Origin: Ancylostoma caninum
Taxonomy: Eukaryota > Nematoda > Chromadorea > Rhabditida > Ancylostomatidae
Length of the DNA: 64,000 bases
NCBI GenBank assembly: GCA_037903475.1
Contig: JBAJFG010000370.1
Span: 558,001 to 622,000, forward strand
Direction of reading: 5' to 3'
Made by a program: the position numbers and the translations under genes. The stretch's first letter is position 1. Each line of letters starts with the position of its first letter. The notes under the pieces are model-generated. The model did no database searches and had not been told where the DNA came from. It saw nothing but the letters and a program-made list of their open reading frames with translations. This document shows, piece after piece, positions 35,280 through 44,409 of the stretch.

Positions 35280-35565
35280 CACCAAGACGAGAAATGGTTT
35301 GGCCACTTGTGCAGAATGGAGCCTTCGCGCTTGCCACACAAACTGCTGTGGAGGATGCGCCCGACGGGATGGAAGATCCAACGAAAAGCCCCTAAGAAAA
35401 CCTGGCTGAAGCAAATAGAAAAAGATCTATTGTTTTCCAGACTGAACTTGCAGCAGGCCAAGATTCTTGCAATGGACAGACGTCACTGGAAAACAATAAC
35501 GAAATGCTTGCAATGTCCTGTGGCACCTACAGCAGCGTCACCCATGTGCGCGAGCTAAGGAGGAC

Positions 35566-35595
<30 letters not shown>
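35280..35595 (+). pseudogene. LINE reverse transcriptase C-terminus and TAAG tail
   Basis: Encodes a LINE C-terminal tail pattern WFGHLCRM ... KLLWRMRPTGWK ... KTWLKQIEKDL and ends at a TAA-free stretch leading to GTAAGTAAGTAAG at 35567-35595. RTE-like LINEs commonly end in such short tandem repeats. It is the 3' half of the twin-primed copy. Confidence 0.75.
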
Positions 35596-35596
<1 letters not shown>

Positions 35597-35605
35597 CCCA
35601 TGCAG

Positions 35606-36310
35606 AAATTTGCATTCGAGAACCGAACGTGTACGATACCATACGTCGAAACGAGTAGTCAGTACGTCAGAACAGAATTTGCATCATATCGAAATGCAGG
35701 ACCTAGGCACCGATGTCCAGAGACATAGCACATTAAAACTGAAAACTACTAAATTCCTTTCTTATGTTCCTATCGTGATGGGTGTAGTTGGATCCATCGA
35801 ACGAAATCACTATTCCCCATGTTTCGTTCCTGTTCGCTGTCAGAACGAAATACTAGTAGCGTTACTTGAAAAGTTAAATTTAATAACGAAGTAATACCTC
35901 ATGCAATTGCAGCCAATGGAACCTATATACCATTTCTTGGCTCTGCAACCATTAGTATAACTTTTGGAAATATCACGAAACAACATCTTACTTTGGTCAC
36001 AACAGACGAATTCTCTCCGGCAGCAATCACATTAGGAATAGACTTTCTTAAGAGAATCGAAAAACCTATCCGAATGGAAATCCAGAAAAACATCGTATGT
36101 GTTGGCAGATCACCTCTACCGATTTTGGACAATACCAATGTCACGTCGTTTCACAGTACTTACAATATTCTCGTAAACGAAAAAATAGTCCTCCCACCAA
36201 AATCGGACAATTTTATTCTGGCAACGATAGACGGCTTCATTCCAAAAAATTGCGACATTCGGAAGACACAAACTCGAACAAACTGCCAGAGGGATTATTC
36301 GTAGGAGAGA
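35606..36310 (+). pseudogene. Env cytoplasmic tail running into retroviral-type protease
   Basis: Directly after the LINE duplication the frame that was env continues (RNLHSRTERVRYHTSKR) and runs without a stop into a protease-like segment (YSPCFVPVRCQNEILVALL). The expected catalytic D-S/T-G-A triplet after this strand is missing: a small deletion near 35868-35875 removes it and shifts the frame. Downstream typical protease strands follow (IPFLGSATISITFGN, AAITLGIDFLKRI). Thus the aspartic protease that would cut the polyprotein is dead here. The continuity with env shows that env lies upstream of pol in this element. Confidence 0.62.
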
Positions 36311-37440
36311 CTTTATTTCGTCCTGGAAATCCTGGCAAATTTTGGCTTAGAGTCTTGAATCACTCAAATGCGACTATAACACTTTACCCCAAGCAGTATA
36401 TTGCGAAAGGAGAAGTGGTTGAGGAAGAGCAACGCCGTTTAGTTATTCAGTTTTTGACACTACGCATAACGGTCGAAGCAACTCGCACGTCAGATCCAGC
36501 GTAGAATATATACCGAAAGAAGTACTTTTCGACGATGACGAAAATCGCTGTGACATCGGAAAAATAAACTGGGAAAATTCTGAGCTCGACATTATGGGCA
36601 AATCACGAATTGTTGAATTAATCAACCAATTTTGCGATACCTTTTTGGAAAGGAATGGCCATCCTGGTCATTATGTTGGTGAGATCAGACATCGAAGAGA
36701 TTTGATCGAAAATGCTCGAGTACCAAAACAAAGGATGCATCGCGTTCCTCTCGAACAACGAAAAGAGATTGCAGAACAAATCGGAAAACTTTTGCATCAA
36801 CGTGGGATAGAAAAGAATACCTCTCCGTTTTGTACTCTTATTGTGTTAGTAAAGAAAAAAGATTCCTCGTGGAGATTTGTGGTTGACTATAACGACAGCT
36901 TAACGCAATTACGAAGACAGAAACCTACCTTATTCCTAATATACAGGAGATAATTGATCTAACTGCGGGCAAGACTTTCTATACCACCGTTGATTTCAAG
37001 TCAGGTTTTCATCAGATACCTCTTGAAAAGTCTCGTCACGAAAGAACGGCATTTCAGTCTTTTCTAGGGTTATTTCAGTTCATAATGATGCCCATGGGAC
37101 TTAAGGGGGTACTTGACACTTTTCAAAGAGTTATGACTTCACTCATTAGGGAATTACGAAGCTGCACTTTTGCATATGTCGATGATATTGTTACGTGTTC
37201 CGACAACTTCGATGAACAATTACGTGATATTCGCGACTTGTTCGAAAGGATACGTTCATTTGGCATGAAATTGCGATTAGATAAGTGTATTTTTGCGGCA
37301 CTGAGGTAGAGTATTTGGGAGTTTTAATTAGCAAAAACGGTTCTCGCATCAATCAGAAACGAATCGAGAAAACACAAAAGTATCCAGTTCCAACCAATAC
37401 GAAGGAAGTCAAATCCTTTCTAGGAGCAGCTTCGTTGTTT
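36311..37440 (+). pseudogene. Ty3/Gypsy-type reverse transcriptase
   Basis: RNA-dependent DNA polymerase of the element. Frame 36594-36953 holds the N-terminal RT (MHRVPLEQRKEIAEQIGKLL, SSWRFVVDYN). After a frameshift near 36.92 kb come IPNIQEIIDLTAG, FYTTVDFKSGFHQIPLE (first catalytic Asp) and, at 37085-37309, MMPMGLKG and AYVDDIV (the YVDD catalytic pair), then KLRLDKCIF. A further frameshift near 37.3 kb precedes YLGVLISKNG and a connection start (TKEVKSFLGA). The family usually has PFGL/PFGLKNAP where this copy reads PMGLKG. Confidence 0.85.
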
Positions 37441-37444
37441 GAGT

Positions 37445-37850
37445 AAGCACGAAAAGAATTGCTATTGAGCTAGAAGCTCTTGCTATAGTTTTTGGACTAA
37501 TACATTTTCGACCATTCGTTTTTGGTGCAAAAATAAAAATCCTGACTGATCACGCTCCTTTGTGCTCCCTTTTCCATCGAAAAGATCTCTGTGGGAGATT
37601 GGCTAAATATCAGCTAGCCACAATGAGTTACGACGCAATAATCGAATACCGACCAGGGGAACAAAACGCTGTCAATGATGCACTGTCAAGACATGTTGCA
37701 ATGTCGGAAACTGTCAATGCAGTGGGTCAGTGTCAGCTGCCGAGTCTAGAAAAAATCCGAAAAGAACAATTAGCTACTCCTTTCATCACGAGGATAACGT
37801 TTCTTAGAGACGGGACGTCAAATACGGAAAAAACAATTTCGTCTAATTAA
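37445..37850 (+). pseudogene. RNase H remnant and tether
   Basis: Reads IAIELEALAIVFGLIHFRPF, then KILTDHAPL and YRPGEQNAVNDALSRH, the conserved second half of a Ty3-type RNase H. The first half, including the initial catalytic Asp, is missing: the RT connection breaks off near 37440 and rejoins here, so roughly 300 bp are deleted. Confidence 0.75.
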
Positions 37851-39023
37851 TGATCTTTTGTATTACGACGATGAAAACCAACCACTAAGCTTCAGTAATC
37901 TATTACGAAACACCATCATGATCATGCCTTTGATGGAGGACATTTCGGAATCTCGAAAACTCTTCAAAAACTCATAAATTCTATTGGCAAGGCATAAACG
38001 AATTTTTAGCGAAATATGTAAAAAGTTGTCCCATTTGCCAAAAAGTTAAAAGTCCATATCAATTATTACGTCAAGTGTCACTTACTCCTTTTCCTGCGGC
38101 GAGCAGACCATTCGAAGGAGTGCATTCCGATGTTGTCGGACCACTACCAGTGTCATTATTAGGACAATCTTCATATTAAAACATCCGTGCCCATTCACTA
38201 AGTTTGTTGTATGAAGCGCAATTGAGAACCAAAGAACCACAACAATCGCGAAGTCATTCGTAAATAACGCCGTTTGCAAATTCGGAGTGCCAGAGAAATT
38301 GGTTTCAGACCGCGGATCAAATTATACTAGTGAATTATTCAAAGAAATCACGGAAATTTTGGGAACCAAACACGTATTAACAACCGCATATCATCACCAG
38401 TCAAACGGACAAGTAGAAAGATACGTAAAAACAATCAGCGAAACTCTTACTTCTTTTGTCCACAGCTGTAGAGAAAACTGGTCCGAATTTCTACAAATGA
38501 TTGTCTTTGCAATAAATACATCGCGAAATGAAACAACGAATGAAACTCCATTTTTTCTCATGCACGGTGGAGATCCGCAACTCATTTCGGATGCTGAGTT
38601 GCGTTATCCAAGAAGAATGTGTGGTGACCCAGAGTCATATAAAACCGAATTATCAGCTAGTCATATAAAAACAATTAATAGAATATTTTTAATGCGTGGA
38701 CGGCAAACAGAACTCGAATTGGAAGAGCCGCTAACGTGTATAAGAGTAACTACGATGACAACTGTCGTAACCCAGGTGCAATTACTCTAGGAGATCTTGT
38801 GTTATTACGAAATGACGGAAAACAATCGAAATTAGAGCTATCCTGGGAAGGTCCATTTCGAGTTATTCAAATAGCGAAGCCGAATGTCACCTTGCAAATG
38901 TTAGGTAATCCGGCAAATATCGATACTGTTCACCTGAATCGGACGAAAAAATACGAGGACAGGAATGTCCCTAGTCTAATTACGCCTCAGGGAACACCCT
39001 TACCGAATAAGGCAACAGACTAG
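37851..39023 (+). pseudogene. Ty3/Gypsy integrase with GPY/F module
   Basis: An HHCC zinc-binding N-terminus (GGHFGISKTLQKL, CPICQKVK) at about 37880-38050 leads into the catalytic core. HSDVVGPLPV has the first Asp, VSDRGSNYTSELF the second, and QSNGQVERYVKT the Glu, with exactly 35 residues between the second Asp and the Glu. A damaged stretch lies at about 38160-38280. Frame 38736-39023 has the C-terminal GDLVLLRNDG and WEGPFRVIQ, the GPY/F module of Ty3/Gypsy elements, ending at TAG 39021. Several frameshifts make it inactive. Confidence 0.85.
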
Positions 39024-39303
39024 GACTCTCCTAATGTCCGTAGGTCCACCCATATTAGAAATCAAAGAATACCGCTATCGTACTGATAGTAAACGAGCGT
39101 ATAAAAGAGCGTCGGAAACGAATCATGTACAAATCACTTGTAAATCGATTCATCGTGTACATATCTCCATATTCTTTGTTCATTTCATATCGTGAATAAC
39201 GCTCTCATTGTGGTAGAAAAAAAGTTCATCATGAAGCTCTTCAGATGAGCACCGAAAACATCGTGATCCGTACTCCGGGACGCTCGGACAACGAGCCGTC
39301 GAA

Positions 39304-39650
39304 ATGGGCAACGCCGTGGAACAAGAGAACATCCCGCCAATGCAGCCAGCCAGAGCAGACCAGCCACTTGGCCCATATCGCCATGGACGTCAGAATGCCA
39401 GCCGAAGGCCATCTCCTTCGCCCGCAATAATGCTTTGTCATTTTTGCAACCAAAGCGGTTTCAGCGACAGCTGTCGCAACGTAATAGGTGCTAGCCACAG
39501 GGCCGAAATAGTGAAGTCAAAGGGGCTCTTTCCTAAATGTTTGAAAAGGCACACTGCCCGTGCCGAAAAAGGTTTCCTTGCCCCTACTGTGGCCAATCAT
39601 CGCATCACCGCTCTCTTTAATCCTCTGTATCCGCATATGAAGAGAGGGCT
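39304..39650 (+). pseudogene. BEL/Pao-like gag zinc-knuckle fragment
   Basis: Encodes CHFCNQSGFSDSCRN, GLFPKCLKRH and, after a one-base frame change, CPYCGQSSHH. This spacing of CxxC and Cys/His knuckles, after a Pro/Arg-rich linker, is characteristic of nucleocapsid regions of BEL/Pao gag proteins, not of the Ty3 gag upstream. It lies between the integrase and the 3' LTR. It may be what is left of a Pao element that owned the LTRs, or a captured segment. Confidence 0.6.
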
Positions 39651-39743
39651 AAAAAAGCCCACCACCTCTAAGCTATTTTGTTGCCTCAATCCTTTTTTAT
39701 TGTGTCAGTACTGTATTCATATTGTCGTGGACGACAATCTCCC

Positions 39744-39752
39744 GAAAGGGGG
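39744..39752 (+). promoter_or_regulatory. Polypurine tract
   Basis: GAAAGGGGG followed by CA and the TG of the 3' LTR; the expected plus-strand primer site. Confidence 0.75.
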
Positions 39753-39754
39753 CA

Positions 39755-39925
39755 TGTCATGGAATTGGCTTGTATGTTAACCACGCCCACTCCACAAGGG
39801 CGTGGGCAGTTCTTGTTCTCTGTATGCGGCCCAAGTAGTCGCTTGTTGCTGTTGGTTATGTACAATAATAAATTGTTTGTACTAGAATGTCTTCTGGATA
39901 TCGTGATAACTCCGGGTACATCACA
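39755..39925 (+). repeat. 3' LTR
   Basis: 171 bp. It matches the 5' LTR but carries an extra 15 bp that completes a hairpin, CCACGCCC and GGGCGTGG separated by 9 bp. About three substitutions over the shared 156 bp. Confidence 0.88.
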
Positions 39926-40049
39926 ACTGACTTCAATCACTGCCTCGCATGTTAGAAACTATAACGTACATACGTAAAGAAAAACTTTCATTCAATATTA
40001 CTCTCATTTTTCTCTGTGAAAACATTTCTTTGTTGACTAGTTGTACAGA

Positions 40050-41843
40050 TTAGCAAATACAGCTGCCGGCTGAGCACTGTAGCCCGAAGCAGTCTTCATC
40101 AGCAGTTTCCTTGGTGCAATCCTTCACATTACAGAAATGGAGCAGTGCATCAGTCAGCGACGAATATCCAGCGTTCACGTATCCCTGAAAACAGGCAAGG
40201 ATTTCCCGGCTCACTCTAGATCATTACTTGGTTACTCTTACCGCTGTGCAATTACAGTTGTCTGTCTCGAGATTGCATGCACCCTTCAAACCACCGCACA
40301 TTGAGTCTTCATCGCATCTGGAAAGAAACCACTAGATAGATAGACGGCAGGTGGGCAGCCGGTATCGCACCTCCAGAATTCGATGCATCCTGTGCAACTG
40401 CACTTGCCGACAAAGGCCCCTACACACTGTCCGCCGTGGCAATCGTCATTGGAGTAGCACATATGCATGGGGATGCACTGAAAATCGTTATACCAGGATG
40501 CATATAGTGAAGAAAAGGTGTTTATTTATTTATTTATTTTCTATTTACTATTTATTACTCTGCTACAAGGAAATAAATTGTTCTTTAAAGCGTCAGCAAC
40601 AAAATCAGTGAATCTTGACCAATTCATTATAGACCTATGCATTCTGATTTATTGATGCTTCATGCATGACTCAGGGACCCGTTGATAATATCCTGCACCT
40701 ATTGCCATAACGACCCATCCCAATGAAAATTTTTACGTCTACCGCCCAGGATTGTGTTTTCCTGCTAACAAAAAATAATGATGGTACACTTTAAGCTTCA
40801 ATGAATATATCTGTGTGGTTGTAAGACTTATGAAATTTGTTAAAATATGTTGTAGTTCAACCTCGAAAGGTCTGTGAAACAATTCTCATGAGGATATGTG
40901 AAAACATCGTGAGAAAAGATGCAAAATGGCCGCAATTAACCCGTCAACGCAAGCATTTTCTCTGCGTCATGGGTGCATGCACACCTATGCTTCATCACAT
41001 GGTTGAGCGCATGACGCACGAACTACTCAGGAATCAGAAGGCTAGGAAAGATTATATTCTCACGATTTAGCACTAGCTTTTTCACTCTCTAATTTACTTA
41101 CATTTATATTTCAATCTCAAGTACACGACCGAATTGTTTAGGAGAGAGGGGCGAAGAAACCAATCTGACTCCCCACTAAGTTTAATAAATACCAAGTAAA
41201 AATTAACTAGATAATGTAAAATTATGGAGCTTAAACGTTTATCCCTCACTTTTGGCTTACCTCTGCCATCTCTCTATCACTTTATCTTATAAACTCGGAT
41301 ATAACACACCTCAACAAACCGGATTTTCGCTGCAAATATGACTAGATTATGAGTCCCAGTCTATCGTTAAGAGGATCTCTGTGCTAGAGATTGCGAGCAG
41401 CTTCAAATACAGTTGAGGGAGAAGTTGCATCCTTCCGCAAAACACACCACTCCCACAGAAGTAATTTTAATCAGCACAGACCTCCTCATGAACAAATACG
41501 GTGTGCAGTCCCTACACCACTGAAGACTTCCCTCCTCAACAGCTCCCAATATCCACCCTTCTCTACTCTCTCATCTGTGCTCTAACATTAAATCCGCCAA
41601 ACCTCCTCTGCGCCAGAACCTTCGCCGGAGCCTTCACCGGAAGCTTCCACATCCTCGCGTCTTCGACGTCGAAGCGCCTGAGGGATAAGCTGCCCTGATG
41701 CCTCGACTTCACGGGTTTCCTCGGCAGGGAATGCGAGTGCTGGAAAAATTACATTGACCTAGTGCCACGAGTATCATCATTTTAAGGAAGAACATCGCTA
41801 TACCTAGAGCCATAGCGGCGCTGAATACGATGAGCAGCTGCAT
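40050..41843 (-). CDS. Secreted cysteine-rich protein, paralogue A
   Basis: Model: exon 1 41843-41804 (40 nt), exon 2 41739-41603, exon 3 40477-40371, exon 4 40317-40242 (76 nt), exon 5 40184-40050 (135 nt, stop TAA). All introns are GT-AG and phases agree. Exon 1 encodes a signal peptide (MQLLIVFSAAMALG); exon 2 an acidic/basic propeptide with RRRREDVEASG and GEGSGEGSG. The mature part has about 17 cysteines in the order MCYSNDDCHGGQCVGAFVGK, CSCTGC, then CGGLKGAC, and a C-terminal CFGLQCSAGSCIC. I do not recognise a named family; disulphide-rich and secreted is the inference. The donor of exon 2 is least certain, since an earlier site after EAS would mirror paralogue B. It is one of three tandem copies. 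Confidence 0.8.
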
Positions 41844-43412
41844 AGTTAGGGGTTGGTTAGATAGAAGAAAGTCGGGCTGTTAGGAGAGAGAATGAGTGGT
41901 AAATGGTCGGGGGACTTATATAGCTACCGAGCTGGTCATACTAAGGATCGATGGCAATTCCATCACCTATTGATCATCCACTGCTCCTATTCAACCCAAT
42001 TTTCTGCTGTGAAAATGTCCTCAGGACCGGATTTGTACTCTCTTACTGTTAAAGAGGCATCCAGGACTAAAAAAGACTAGAAAGACCGCCCACGGCCTTC
42101 AGGTTGAAATTCGGGAAGGCAGAAGAAAGAGAAACAGGGTAAAATAGCCTCTGTATTCATGGATTGGTCCTGATCGCGGCTCCCTTGGCGCCCAACTCGT
42201 ACATATCATATAAGCCTTAGCTCGCGAATATCCACAGGAGAATTTTCGTTAAAAAGTGTTGTCGTAATAAGTTTATTTGAACCTACTAGGGCTTTCAGTT
42301 GTGGAAGCATTACATTTTACTCTAGTCCCTGAATTCCAACAGATCAATTTTATGTGACCTCAAAAATCCGATTGTCCACATCCAGATCAGCAGAAACTCA
42401 GGCGATATGGCTAGGCTCAATGGAAGAGCTTTAGTAATCTGTCTTGCCATAAAACCCCCGAAATCCTGAAATCCTTCATAGAACAAGGCAACTTAATGCT
42501 CTATTTACTTCCTGGCTTTGTCGAAAATATATAGCTTTTCAGATATTGTAACCTACCATTGATGAAAGCTCTGCAAATGTCTGCGACGTAATCCTACTTA
42601 CATACCGAGAGTGAGCCGGTAACCTGTATTCATATATCCACCAGCTGTTATCCACGGATTTTCACTTATTGGTAACACAGACCGTTATTCGAGCTTTTAA
42701 TGTCGGATAGTGGCCTGGATATGACAATGTTCAGTGCATTTTTTAATTAATTCTTAATGGAGTGTCAACATTAACAGTACAGAACTTACACCATCCATTC
42801 AAGCGCATTTTCGATTAGATTTCACCAAGTACTTCAAAATTTTAATGTGCTCTGCGTAAGAGACGGTTGTGCAGAGAGTAGCCTTCATGACCAAAAAAAA
42901 ATTCTTTTTTTTCTGAATTTTGATGCGGTTTTTCTAGTCATATGACAAAAATACGTTAATAATAATAATTCAATAATTTTTTTGGAGCTATTTTTGTATG
43001 ACTGTGATCCCATTATTATCACAATTTTAATTTTTCGTGGTGGTCTGACAACGAATTTTGTTTGCGTCGTCAGGATAGAAGGCGGTATCGAAACTGGTTT
43101 TCACTCTTTAAGAGATAAAATTAAAATTTGTGCTCCATTCCCGTGTTGTATAACAACTCCACCGCCAGTCACATTTCCTCCTATTTCCCGCATAGCCTGG
43201 TTTCCGGCATCACACCATTCCTAGAATCGCCATACGATCAACAAATCGATTTTCCAAACTTCCTGTTTTTTTTCCTTTGTGTTCAGCGGCGCAACTGTCT
43301 TTTTCTCGAACTGTCTCAGAATGTGCAAAGATAGAAGTCATTTGACCTAATCTTAATCTTAACTTCGATAACAGAAAAACTCGATTTTATACCATGCGCA
43401 TAATGCAAACTG
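41844..43412. other. No gene seen
   Basis: Upstream flank of paralogue A, so its promoter should lie at the left edge, but no promoter motif is evident. The remainder is AT-rich with no supported exon. Confidence 0.4.
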
Positions 43413-43780
43413 CTCACAAGGGGTCTATGTACAAGAGGCCCGGCTCGCAGATCGGAATGAAACCTATCTGGCTTGAAAATTTGTTTTAGAAGGTGCTACA
43501 ATGTATTTATATTTCATTACATTACTCCCACCCCATCACTACATGCGTTCCGGCACTGCGTCAGTGACGGGGTGGTCGAGTGGGAAAGGTAATGAACTGT
43601 TAGGTAGAGGGCTGAGGGTTTGAACTCCGTCATGAGCATCCGTTTTGCTTCTGGTTTTTCGTTCCTTGGACTCCAGGGCAGTAATGAAATACATGGTGTA
43701 GCAGCTATTCAAACAAAGATTCAAACCAGATAGGTTTCATTCCGATGTGCAAGCCTGACCTCTTGCACCTCCCTTGTGAG
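43413..43780. repeat. Inverted repeat with tRNA-like core
   Basis: Left arm 43413-43490 and right arm about 43703-43780 are inverted copies over roughly 75 bp with one small gap, sharing ATCGGAATGAAACCTATCTG. The centre includes the tRNA-like sequence. It lies within intergenic DNA between the cysteine-rich genes A and B. Confidence 0.68.
43566..43632 (+). repeat. tRNA-like pol III element
   Basis: A-box-like TGGTCGAGTGG (43573-43583) and B-box-like GGTTTGAACTC (43617-43627) sit at tRNA spacing, and the ends GACGG/CCGTC can pair like an acceptor stem. No convincing anticodon arm is seen and the total is short, so a tRNA pseudogene or SINE head is more likely than a working tRNA. Confidence 0.45.
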
Positions 43781-44409
43781 TAAGGTGAGACCTATCAAAG
43801 CCCTAGTTCTCCAGTGAAGCACTCAGTGGATTGAAGAAACCGACAGAGCTCAAATGTAAAGCTTAGGACTTTTACAGGAATACAGCATCTGAAATGTACC
43901 TGGAGGAATGTACAATAACTATAAATGGTAGTAGAGAACCTCTTAGGAAATTTTCGCAATGGATTGGAAATCAACGCTGCTGAGTGCATATAAAGTACAC
44001 AAATCGCTGCAAATAACAACTTCTACAAAGGATCCTTTCCCAAGTTCCCACAAAAGAGACTTTACGGACCATTGCCTCTTACTTTTTCTTCTTCATTTTG
44101 CTTTCCTTGACTATTGTATAAAGCCATCACCACAGATTTAATTTTCTCATTGACCTTGCCCAACACCTTGGGAACAGGTTTGCTTCCACTTTTTACCCAG
44201 TCTGCTTGTCACTTAGCTTGAGATATCCCTTACTCCACTCAGAGTGCATTGCATGCAACTTTAAACTTCAAAAGAGACTTTAAAGTAATTCAGAGATCAC
44301 ACCAGTGTTAATGGGCCAACATTATTCAGCTTTATTTGTTCACTTTGGATCATGCCATAATGATATAGAATTTTGGAAACGATAAAAAATCACAGACGAA
44401 AAGTACTAT

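Larger units (their letters stand above)
33703..35595. mobile_element. LINE insertion with 5' inversion (twin priming)
   Basis: Flanked by the 10-bp duplication GCCCATGCAG at 33693-33702 and 35596-35605. The left part (33703 to about 35.2 kb) is a LINE 5' half on the minus strand: 5' leader, endonuclease and the linker before RT. The right part (about 35.2-35.595 kb) is the LINE 3' end on the plus strand, finishing in (TAAG)n. An inverted 5' segment joined to a 3' segment within one target duplication is the signature of twin priming. The sequence differs from the RTE copies at 20 and 58 kb. Confidence 0.82.
29566..39925 (+). mobile_element. LTR retrotransposon, composite, with env and a nested LINE
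   Basis: Bounded by direct repeats that begin TGTCATGG and end in CACA: 29566-29721 (156 bp) and 39755-39925 (171 bp). They differ by about three substitutions and one 15-bp indel. A primer binding site starts directly after the 5' LTR and a purine tract lies directly before the 3' LTR, so both LTRs belong to one integration. No matching 4-6-bp target duplication is visible (TGAGC left, ACTGA right). Inside, on the plus strand, are gag, an env-like glycoprotein, a LINE insertion, then protease, RT, RNase H and integrase of Ty3/Gypsy type, and a BEL/Pao-like gag zinc-knuckle remnant. The reading frames carry many shifts, stops and deletions, so the element is not autonomous. Confidence 0.85.

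Noticed and set aside
30190..39240. Separate inner LTRs for the Ty3-like body
   Set aside because: The sequence upstream of gag (30.19-30.52 kb) looks LTR-like in composition, but I found no matching direct repeat after the integrase.
39678..39977. Open frames crossing the 3' LTR
   Set aside because: They simply read through LTR sequence and also occur over the 5' LTR.
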